A program made the position numbers and the translations under genes. Under the pieces are notes generated by a model that saw only the letters and a list, made by a program, of their open reading frames with translations, searched no databases and was not told the DNA's origin. Positions 1-6,342 of a stretch of DNA of 7,449 bases are shown piece by piece. The first letter of the stretch is position 1, and the number at the start of each line of letters is the position of its first letter. The stretch is taken from positions 1 to 7,449 of the forward strand of contig JAKSAU010000433.1 in assembly GCA_022361535.1 (NCBI GenBank), written 5' to 3'. The DNA is from Desulfobacterales bacterium (GTDB taxonomy: Bacteria > Desulfobacterota > Desulfobacteria > Desulfobacterales > Desulfobacteraceae).

Positions 1-2372
1 TCCGTGCAATGGAGGGTATCCGCGAACATATACGGGTACAGGAATCCTGGACTGAAGCCTGGCAAAAAGAAGTTTCCATATCCCTGAATATTGATCAATC
101 ATCATTTACCCTGGAAATTTTCGGTAGGATGGACGGTTTGCTGGAGGCGTCATCAGGGGTAATCGTTCAAGAGATAAAAACCTGCCGCAAAAATCCGGAA
201 ATCATAGTTCAAGAACCGCCATTCAGTCATCTTGAGCAACTCAAATGTTATGGATACATGGTTGCCATGCAAAAGGACCTGCACCAGATTGACTTGATCC
301 TGACCTATGTAAACGTCTTTGACCAGGAGACTGCGTCAAAGGAACTTCGTTGTACGAACGAGCAGCTTGAAGATTTCTTTAGCAAGCTGATCAGCAGTTA
401 TCTGAGCATGCTGGGTTCAAAAACTGCATGGGCCCGTATTCGCAATCAGTCAATTCAGTCATTGGAATTTCCCTATTCAGATTTTCGCACAGGGCAGCGG
501 GATCTTGCCGAATCCGTGTACAAAGTCATAAAGCATGATCGAATTCTTTTTGCCCGGGCACCAACAGGTACAGGCAAAACAATGGCGACCCTGTTTCCTG
601 CAATAAAAGCTATAGGGCAGAAAGAAACAGATAAAATATTCTATCTTACTGCCAAAAGTCCGGGCCGTACCGTAGCGGCAAAGGCATTAAAAGACCTTGC
701 TAATGCAGGTGCCAGAATAAAAAGTGTGATCATTACAGCCAAACAAAAAACGTGTTTTACCCCGCAAATTCCCTGCGATATGGAAACCTGTATTTATGCC
801 CGCGCTTATTATACAAAACTTGCAAAAGCCATGGCCAAGTCTTCAAATCAGGATCATTTTGACCAGGAGTGTATAGAACGCTTGGCGCGTGAATTTGAAA
901 TCTGTCCCTTTGAGTTTTCATTGGACCTGTCTTTAACCTGTGACATCATTATCTGCGATTTAAACTATGCATTTGATCCCAGGGTCTACTTAAAGCGATT
1001 CTTTGACCGGAGCACAGGAAAGCTTACCTTTTTAATTGATGAAGCCCATAACCTCCCAGACCGGCTAAGATCCATGTATTCAGCACTTATAAGTCAGAAC
1101 ACCGTCACAGAGGCTCAAAAACTTTTACGTGATACAGCACCCGGACTTGGAAGAGCTCTGACAGAAATACGAAAAGAAATGATACGGCTTAAAACGGCCT
1201 TCTTAAAAGACATAGATAGCTATTCTTGCTCAGAGCTGCCTGAAAGCTTTATGGCTGCGGCAGAAGAGTTTACCCTGAAAGCAGACCTGTGGCTGGAGGC
1301 CCACCAGGAGTCGCTGGTCAGGGATATTGTGTTAGAAACCTTTTTTACAATCAATGGGTTTCTAAACCTATCACGGTATTTTGGCAGCCATTATCGTATT
1401 TTCATCCAGTCTCAAAATTTGGATGACTACCTGGATATCCATATCAATCTCTTCTGTTTAGATCCTGCGCCAATATTTTCACGACTGATAAAAAGATGTA
1501 CATCTGCTGTATTCTTTTCGGCCACATTTTATCCTTTTGAATATTATCAGCACGTGTTATTCGGCCTTTCGGAACCCGAAAATATAGAGGACGAAACAGA
1601 AGATGATACTCAGGATAACAAAGAAGCAACACCGAAAAATACCAAGCAAATTCTGCCCCATTTCATTGCCCTGCCCTCACCATTTCCCCGAGAACACTTC
1701 ACACTTACTATCCATAATCGAATTAAAACGACCTACAGGCATCGCAGCCAATATTACGATCATGTAGCAGACCTGATTGTTCATACGGTGAAAACCCGGC
1801 CAGGAAATCTACTCGTCTTTTTCTCCTCTTATGGCTATATGGATGCGGTGCTTGACAGAATCAACCCGGATCAATTTTCCGGATCCATACAAATCCAGCA
1901 TCCGGGTATGGATGAAAGCCAACGGCTTGATTTCCTGGAAAGTTTTACCCCTAAAAGCCAGGTGACAGGTTTTGCAGTCATGGGAGGCATCTTTGGTGAA
2001 GGCATTGACTTGAAAGGTTCAAGATTGACTACAGTCATGGTGGTAGGGGTGGGGTTGCCCCAGGTCAACTTTGAACAAGAACAAATCCGGGCCTATTATG
2101 ACAGCGTCACTAAAAAGGACCAGACAAATACAACTGCGGACGGATTCTTTATTGCATACCAGATGCCTGGGTTCAGCCGGGTTCTCCAGGCGGCCGGCCG
2201 GTTGATCCGAAGCGATACGGATAAAGGTGTTGTTTTATTGGTGGATGAACGGTTTACCAGGCCTGATTATCAGACCCTTTTTCCACCAGAATGGCAAGGG
2301 TTTGAGGTCATCTCAAACACTGGTGAACTAAACGAAATCCTGAAAAAATTTAAAGCGATTGAAAACCAATAA
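1..2372 (+). CDS. PD-(D/E)XK nuclease-XPD/DinG-type Fe-S helicase fusion, 5' end missing
   Basis: Numbering counts the ATG at 9 as residue 1. The frame is open to the left edge, and residues before M1 (R-A) fit the family, so the true start probably lies upstream. The N-terminal part carries a Cas4/RecB-like nuclease signature: D42 in GRMDG, E55-I-K57 and Q77xxxY81. The helicase follows: TGQ at 161-163, Walker A APTGTGKT at 184-191, and four cysteines (C249, C256, C261, C299) placed like the 4Fe-4S ligands of XPD. Next come DEAH at 344-347, SAT at 504-506, GGIFGEGIDLKG at 659-670 and motif VI QAAGRLIR at 727-734. XPD/DinG helicases are ATP-driven and unwind DNA 5'-3'; the nuclease part suggests processing of damaged, recombining or branched DNA, which is inference. 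An acidic stretch at about 522-545 interrupts the second helicase domain. The product should act in the cytoplasm. It is not classical DinG, given the nuclease domain and the divergent ends. Confidence 0.92.
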   Translation, partial: RAMEGIREHIRVQESWTEAWQKEVSISLNIDQSSFTLEIFGRMDGLLEASSGVIVQEIKTCRKNPEIIVQEPPFSHLEQLKCYGYMVAMQKDLHQIDLILTYVNVFDQETASKELRCTNEQLEDFFSKLISSYLSMLGSKTAWARIRNQSIQSLEFPYSDFRTGQRDLAESVYKVIKHDRILFARAPTGTGKTMATLFPAIKAIGQKETDKIFYLTAKSPGRTVAAKALKDLANAGARIKSVIITAKQKTCFTPQIPCDMETCIYARAYYTKLAKAMAKSSNQDHFDQECIERLAREFEICPFEFSLDLSLTCDIIICDLNYAFDPRVYLKRFFDRSTGKLTFLIDEAHNLPDRLRSMYSALISQNTVTEAQKLLRDTAPGLGRALTEIRKEMIRLKTAFLKDIDSYSCSELPESFMAAAEEFTLKADLWLEAHQESLVRDIVLETFFTINGFLNLSRYFGSHYRIFIQSQNLDDYLDIHINLFCLDPAPIFSRLIKRCTSAVFFSATFYPFEYYQHVLFGLSEPENIEDETEDDTQDNKEATPKNTKQILPHFIALPSPFPREHFTLTIHNRIKTTYRHRSQYYDHVADLIVHTVKTRPGNLLVFFSSYGYMDAVLDRINPDQFSGSIQIQHPGMDESQRLDFLESFTPKSQVTGFAVMGGIFGEGIDLKGSRLTTVMVVGVGLPQVNFEQEQIRAYYDSVTKKDQTNTTADGFFIAYQMPGFSRVLQAAGRLIRSDTDKGVVLLVDERFTRPDYQTLFPPEWQGFEVISNTGELNEILKKFKAIENQ

Positions 2373-2475
2373 TTGCTTTTTATTTTATTTGGAATAAAAA
2401 TACTTGCTATTCTTTTGTGTTTATATTAATTAGATCCGCTTTTTCTAAACCAGGACCTTGTTTTCAGGTGATAAA
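2373..2475 (+). promoter_or_regulatory. AT-rich gap upstream of the YitT gene, possible promoter
   Basis: This 103-base gap between the helicase stop and the YitT start is very AT-rich. A possible sigma-70-like pair is TTGCTA at 2404-2409 and TTAATT at 2426-2431 with a 16-base spacer; both boxes match the consensus only partly. I see no strong hairpin with a T-run that would end the helicase transcript, so read-through into the YitT gene is equally possible. The promoter call is weak. Confidence 0.25.
2466..2471 (+). promoter_or_regulatory. Ribosome binding site that selects the YitT start
   Basis: AGGTGA lies 4 bases before the ATG at 2476. An alternative in-frame TTG at 2458 would add six residues, but its nearest purine run (AGGA, 2452-2455) is only 2 bases away. 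The ATG is therefore the better start. Confidence 0.6.
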
Positions 2476-3333
2476 ATGAACATCAAAAACATGACGTTTT
2501 CTATTCCATGGAATCTTTTTCTGATAACCCTTGGCAGCCTGATTTTTGCCGTAGGCCTCAAAGGGATTATTATCCCGCACGGTATGATCACCGGCGGTTT
2601 TTCCGGTATGGGACTGCTCCTGCTTTATGCAACTGACACCCTGACTCCGGGACTGTGGTATATGATACTAAACATCCCGGTATTTATCTTGGGCTGGAAA
2701 TTCGTTTCCAAACGTTTTTTTTATTATTCGCTGTACGGCATGGTTTGCCTGACCCTTGTCATTGAGATGGTTAATGTGGACATCCATATCACGGATAAGT
2801 GGCTGGCCACTCTTGCAGGAGGAATCCTTTTTGGCGGCGGGTGCGGAATCATTTTCAGATCCCTGGGTTCTGCGGGTGGCAATGATATTATATCCATAAT
2901 TTTAAATCAGAAACTGGGCATCCGTATCGGTACCTACAACTTTGTGTTCAACTTTGTCCTGTTTTTGTTTAGCTTCGGGACCCTGGAAACAGACCTGATT
3001 TTATACTCCATGGCAACTTCTTATATAGCATCACAGATGATTGAATACTGCCTGACCCTGTTTAACCAGAGAAAAATGATCATAATCATTTCGGATCACA
3101 ATAAAGATATTGCCCATGAAATCAATCACAAGTTACGGCGTGGCGCAACGTTTCTTAAGGGACAGGGTGCTTATACAAAAAAGGACAAAGATATCTTGCT
3201 GACCGTAGCCAATACATTCCAGATCAAACGCGTGGAGGAAATCGTTTTCAACCTTGATCCCGAAGCCTTCATGATCACGGAAAACACCTTTAACGTGCTT
3301 GGAAAAGGATTTTCACAGAGGAAAGTTTATTAA
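2476..3333 (+). CDS. YitT family membrane protein with C-terminal DUF2179 domain
   Basis: A 285-residue protein, the usual length for the YitT family of integral inner-membrane proteins; the transported substrate of this family is not established. The first 200 residues are strongly hydrophobic, with segments at about 12-31, 38-52, 61-77, 83-100, 111-128 and 153-170. Two glycine-rich motifs typical of the family are visible: GMITGGFSGMG at 36-46 and GSAGGNDII at 131-139. Residues from about 205 to 280 form the soluble DUF2179 domain, with RRGATFLKGQGAYTKKDKDIL at 221-241 and a closing VLGKGF at 274-279. The ATG at 2476 is preferred over TTG at 2458 because of the AGGTGA site. The upstream helicase is on the same strand but separated by 103 bases, so co-transcription is uncertain. 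Family assignment is firm; the role is unknown. Confidence 0.9.
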   Translation: MNIKNMTFSIPWNLFLITLGSLIFAVGLKGIIIPHGMITGGFSGMGLLLLYATDTLTPGLWYMILNIPVFILGWKFVSKRFFYYSLYGMVCLTLVIEMVNVDIHITDKWLATLAGGILFGGGCGIIFRSLGSAGGNDIISIILNQKLGIRIGTYNFVFNFVLFLFSFGTLETDLILYSMATSYIASQMIEYCLTLFNQRKMIIIISDHNKDIAHEINHKLRRGATFLKGQGAYTKKDKDILLTVANTFQIKRVEEIVFNLDPEAFMITENTFNVLGKGFSQRKVY

Positions 3334-3505
3334 ACGTAGCACCCCTTACCAAACACGAATAGCAATACCGATTCTTTTATCCTGGGAAGCGGCTGCCGTA
3401 TTTCCCGTGAGAAAAGAACCTATAGCGGTTCTCAAAAATATGCTCTTTTATAACCCGGGCAAATTAATTATCGGAAGTATCCTCCAAAGAAGCTATTGTC
3501 ATTTG

Positions 3506-3602
3506 AGCACTTCGGCTCGTTAGTTCTAAGAAGACGGCATCAGGCGGATTTTTGAAAAAAATTTGGCAGCCGCTTCTTAGAACTAACGAGCCGAAATTTG
3601 CT
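3506..3602. repeat. Long inverted repeat (23-bp perfect arms), MITE-like or dispersed repeat
   Basis: The left arm 3511-3533 (begins TTCGGCTCGTTAG) and the right arm 3573-3595 (ends CTAACGAGCCGAA) are exact reverse complements over 23 bases. The stem continues inward as CGGC 3535-3538 with GCCG 3569-3572 after a single bulged A at 3534. It continues outward as AGCA 3506-3509 with TGCT 3599-3602 across a small internal loop. The loop is about 30 bases (3539-3568) and contains an A7 run. ATTTG occurs at 3501-3505 and 3596-3600, a possible but imperfectly placed target duplication. No T-run follows the right arm, so an ordinary intrinsic terminator is unlikely. It encodes no protein. A non-autonomous mobile element or genome-wide intergenic repeat is the best guess; a structured RNA is the alternative. 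Confidence 0.85.
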
Positions 3603-3702
3603 ATATGGGATACCCTTGTTCACCTGGGCAAACCGGAAACTTTTTTTAGACTGGCTATCAGTGCTAAATCTCAATGTATCAACCGTTGTCTTCCATCCGT
3701 TA

Positions 3703-3711
3703 TGAGATAAT
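3703..3711 (+). promoter_or_regulatory. Possible extended -10 promoter box
   Basis: TGAGATAAT fits an extended -10 element (TGn followed by GATAAT). The nearest -35-like sequence, TTGTCT at 3686-3691, is only 14 bases upstream of GATAAT, which is short, but extended -10 promoters can work without a good -35. Transcription would begin near 3718 and run into the hairpin at 3725-3753. Weak, by inspection only. Confidence 0.25.
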
Positions 3712-3724
3712 GTTCCACGCTTTT

Positions 3725-3753
3725 AAGACCTGGTAACTGCCTTTCCGGGTCTT
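3725..3753 (+). terminator. Terminator-like hairpin before the PHP-glycosyltransferase gene
   Basis: AAGACCTGG at 3725-3733 pairs with CCGGGTCTT at 3745-3753. This gives a 9-bp stem with one U-G pair and an 11-base loop, followed by TTCACATTTTT, a broken U-tract. The hairpin could end transcripts coming from the YitT side. If a promoter lies at 3703-3711, it could instead be an attenuator in the leader of the downstream gene. The opposite strand has no T-run after the stem, so the signal works only for + strand transcripts. Confidence 0.45.
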
Positions 3754-3762
3754 TTCACATTT

Positions 3763-3791
3763 TTCTAATCCGACCTTCACAAGGATATAAC
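3763..3791 (+). promoter_or_regulatory. Possible promoter of the PHP-GT4/radical SAM operon
   Basis: TATAAC at 3786-3791 is a reasonable -10 box. TTCTAA at 3763-3768, 17 bases upstream, is a poor -35 match. The position, just downstream of the terminator-like hairpin and about 60 bases before the start codon, suits an operon promoter. Low confidence. Confidence 0.25.
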
Positions 3792-3838
3792 ACGAAACCC
3801 GTAGATTGCCGGTTTAAGCAGGCTATGTCCAATAAATC

Positions 3839-3844
3839 AAAGGA
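3839..3844 (+). promoter_or_regulatory. Ribosome binding site of the PHP-GT4 gene
   Basis: AAAGGA lies 9 bases before the ATG at 3854. An in-frame TAA at 3833-3835 excludes any start further upstream, and the PHP signature begins at residue 5, so this start is well fixed. Confidence 0.65.
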
Positions 3845-3853
3845 TTAGAAACG

Positions 3854-6340
3854 ATGAAAATAGATCTTCATGTGCACTCCAAATTCTCAAAACGCCCTTC
3901 CCAGTGGATTCTCCAAAAAATAAGCTGCCCTGAGAGTTTCACGGAACCCATGCAGGTATACAAGACAGCCAAGGACAAAGGTATGTCCATGGTCACTATC
4001 TCAGACCACAATACCATTGATGGCGCACTTGAAATTGCCCACCTGCCTGACACCTATATTTCAGAGGAAATCACCTCTTATTTTCCTGAAGACGGCTGTA
4101 AAGTGCATATTGTTGCCCAGAATATTAATGAGACCCAGCATCTGGACATACAAAAGATCCGTGAAAATATTTTTGACCTGGTTGCCTATTTGAATCAGGA
4201 AAACATCGTCCATATCCTTGCTCATCCCCTTTACGCGGTCAATGACCGTTTGACCATAGATCATTTTGAACAGATGCTTCTGCTTTTTAGAAATTTCGAA
4301 CTCAATGGCGCCAGGAACGATAACCAGAATCAAATACTCGCCAAGGTACTGGGCAAGCTCACTGCGATGGACATAGAAAGATTATCCAATATCTACGATT
4401 ACCAGCCGTTATTCGGTACCCCCTGGAAAAAAAGCCTCACCGGCGGATCCGATGATCACAGCGGATTAAACATCGCCAGAACTTACACCATGGTGAACGC
4501 TGCAACAAGTATTGATTCCTTTTTAAAGCGGCTTGAATCAGGTGAATCAAGGGTTGTTTCTCAGGCGTCAAGCCCGCAGACCATGGCCCACAACTTATAC
4601 GGTATTGCTTACCAGTTCTATAGGAACCGGTTTAACTTAGAACGCCATACCAGCAAGGACCGTCTCTTAAAATTTCTTGACCAGTCGTTGATGCCGGTAT
4701 CTAAAACCGACGCAGGGCTTATATCTCGGTTTTATACATTTTTAAGCAAGCGCAGAAACCGCCAGGAGAATGGGAAACCCGCCACTATGATGAGCCTGAT
4801 CCGCAGAGAAACCGAGCGTCTATTTGAAGAAAATCCGGATCTGCTTGACATTGCGCAGACAAAAGCCCAGGGGTTCAGTTTATCGAACAATCAACCCTTT
4901 TGTGAAAAAAACCGGGAAAAGGTCTGGTTCGATTTTGTCAACCAATTGTCCAATAAGGCGCTTTCACAGACCGGCGACCTGCTTTTGGGTCATGTGTCGG
5001 GAGCGAATCTGTTCAACATATTCCAAACGCTTGGTTCTGTGGGCGGACTTTATACCCTCATGGCCCCTTACTTTGTATCCTTTGCCCACTTTGCCAAAGA
5101 CAAGGAAATGAACACGGCTGTGTTAAACCGGTTCTCCAGGTACAAAAACGGGATGGAAACACCCAAACCCCACGTAAACTTAGGCCATTTTACCGATACT
5201 TTCTACGATGTAAACGGAGTCGCTCAGACCCTTCAACAACAGGTAAAAACTGCCCTTAAACACAATAAACAGCTGACCATTATTACCTGTGATGCCGATC
5301 CGGGTGAAATCGGGGACGGGGTAAAAAATTTCTCTCCCATGGGCGTATATGACATCCCTGAATACACTGAGCAAAAGGTCTATTATCCACCTTTCCTTGA
5401 AATGCTTGACTACTGCTTCCACCAGGGATTCACCCACATCCATTCGGCCACACCCGGTCCTATCGGTCTTGCTGCCCTGGCCATTGCAAAAATCTTGAAA
5501 CTGCCCCTGACTTCCACCTATCATACCCAGTTTCCCCAATATGCCAAATACCTGACCGGAGACGATTTTATCGAAGATATGACCTGGAAATTCATGATCT
5601 GGTACTATGACCAGATGGACCAGATTTATGTATCCAGCCAGAACTCGTTTGATGAACTCACGCAAAAAGGGATCAAGGCAGAAAAAATTCGCATTATGCC
5701 CAGGGGGATCAATACAGACATTTTCCACCCATCAAAACGAAACGGTGTCCTCAACAAGGATTACGGTATTGACAAGGAGGCTGTAAAATTTCTCTATGTA
5801 GGCCGTGTCTCCAAGGAAAAGAACCTGCCCATCCTGGTGGAGGCCTTCCGTAATCTTGCCCAAGCCCACGAAAATGTACACCTCACGGTTGTAGGTGACG
5901 GCCCTTATTCGGCTGAAATGAAACGACGCCTTAGAGACCTGCCTGCCACATTTACAGGTTACCTGTCAGGCGAACCGCTTCACCAGGTATATGCCTCGGC
6001 TGATATCTTTGTGTTCCCTTCCACAACAGATACTTTTGGCAATGTGGTCCTGGAAGCACAGGCATCGGGTCTTCCAGTCATTGTTTCTGACTTAGGTGGC
6101 CCTTGTGAAAACATGAAAGACAGGCAAACCGGAATCGTTGTAAAAAGCGACAATGTTCAGGCCCTTTTGGCAGCCATGACTGAGATGTCTCAAAATCCCG
6201 GTCTTCGTAAAGAAATGGCTTCACGGGCCAGAAAATACATGGAAGACCGCTCATTTGAGAACGCATTTATCCAATCCTGGGAATTCTACAAAGAAATGGA
6301 TGCCCCCGTGGCCGACCAGGAATTCTCCAAGGCCGGTTAA
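3854..6340 (+). CDS. PHP phosphoesterase-GT4 glycosyltransferase fusion protein
   Basis: An 828-residue fusion protein. Residues 1 to about 225 form a PHP domain with the expected metal-binding set: H6 and H8 in DLHVHS, D51-H52 in SDHNTIDG, E72, H85, H124 in AHPLY, and D200/H202 in GGSDDHSG. PHP domains hydrolyse phosphoesters. Residues 225-440 are a mostly helical region I cannot assign, with a hydrophobic stretch at about 380-412 that may bind the membrane. Residues 443-828 are a GT4 (GT-B fold) glycosyltransferase of usual length: NGVAQT at 454-459, H557 in TYHTQF, the donor-site VGRVSKEKN at 649-657 (R651, K656), GDGP at 681-684, and TDTFGNVVLEAQASGLPV at 725-742. In that last motif the usual first Glu is D726, as in related GT4 enzymes, and the second is E734. 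The likely role is transfer of a sugar from a nucleotide donor to a lipid or other acceptor, with PHP removing a phosphate from a substrate or product; this pairing is inferred. The radical SAM gene starts 2 bases downstream. Confidence 0.92.
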   Translation: MKIDLHVHSKFSKRPSQWILQKISCPESFTEPMQVYKTAKDKGMSMVTISDHNTIDGALEIAHLPDTYISEEITSYFPEDGCKVHIVAQNINETQHLDIQKIRENIFDLVAYLNQENIVHILAHPLYAVNDRLTIDHFEQMLLLFRNFELNGARNDNQNQILAKVLGKLTAMDIERLSNIYDYQPLFGTPWKKSLTGGSDDHSGLNIARTYTMVNAATSIDSFLKRLESGESRVVSQASSPQTMAHNLYGIAYQFYRNRFNLERHTSKDRLLKFLDQSLMPVSKTDAGLISRFYTFLSKRRNRQENGKPATMMSLIRRETERLFEENPDLLDIAQTKAQGFSLSNNQPFCEKNREKVWFDFVNQLSNKALSQTGDLLLGHVSGANLFNIFQTLGSVGGLYTLMAPYFVSFAHFAKDKEMNTAVLNRFSRYKNGMETPKPHVNLGHFTDTFYDVNGVAQTLQQQVKTALKHNKQLTIITCDADPGEIGDGVKNFSPMGVYDIPEYTEQKVYYPPFLEMLDYCFHQGFTHIHSATPGPIGLAALAIAKILKLPLTSTYHTQFPQYAKYLTGDDFIEDMTWKFMIWYYDQMDQIYVSSQNSFDELTQKGIKAEKIRIMPRGINTDIFHPSKRNGVLNKDYGIDKEAVKFLYVGRVSKEKNLPILVEAFRNLAQAHENVHLTVVGDGPYSAEMKRRLRDLPATFTGYLSGEPLHQVYASADIFVFPSTTDTFGNVVLEAQASGLPVIVSDLGGPCENMKDRQTGIVVKSDNVQALLAAMTEMSQNPGLRKEMASRARKYMEDRSFENAFIQSWEFYKEMDAPVADQEFSKAG
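6329..6332 (+). promoter_or_regulatory. Ribosome binding site of the radical SAM gene inside the upstream gene's end
   Basis: AAGG, 10 bases before the ATG at 6343, lies within the last codons of the PHP-GT4 gene. With only 2 bases between stop and start, translational coupling is likely. The site itself is short and weak. Confidence 0.4.
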
Positions 6341-6342
6341 TA

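Larger units (their letters stand above)
3334..3853. other. 520-base intergenic region without a convincing gene
   Basis: No reading frame here has coding character. The one open frame (TTG at 3299 to 3523) overlaps the YitT 3' end, has no similarity I recognise, and stops inside the left arm of the palindrome. Contents in order: small imperfect stem-loops at 3384-3406 and at 3415-3432 (AGAACC/GGTTCT), the large palindrome at 3506-3602, a T7 run at 3641-3647, a small stem-loop at 3647-3666, a possible extended -10 box at 3703-3711, a terminator-like hairpin at 3725-3753, a possible second -10 box at 3786-3791, and a possible leader fold at 3783-3830. There is no clear terminator directly after the YitT stop. 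Confidence 0.7.

Noticed and set aside
2458..2475. TTG start adding six residues to the YitT protein
   Set aside because: Its only nearby purine run is too close (2 bases), while the ATG at 2476 has AGGTGA at suitable distance and fits the family's start.
3415..3432. Stem-loop AGAACC/GGTTCT as the YitT terminator
   Set aside because: No T-run follows on the + strand. On the - strand a short T-run follows, but no - strand gene would need it.
3299..3523. A 74-codon + strand open frame after the YitT gene
   Set aside because: It starts at TTG, overlaps the YitT end by 35 bases in another frame, has no domain character, and ends inside the palindrome arm. Most likely chance.
3506..3602. Integron attC site
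   Set aside because: The palindrome has GTTAG and CTAAC in its arms, but not the full core-site consensus (RYYYAAC/GTTRRRY) in the right places, and there is no cassette gene or integrase.
4824..5111. A 95-codon + strand frame inside the PHP-GT4 gene
   Set aside because: Out of frame with a well-supported gene and without recognisable protein features.
5180..5728. A 182-codon - strand open frame
   Set aside because: It lies wholly antisense to the glycosyltransferase domain, whose motifs are intact; a shadow frame.
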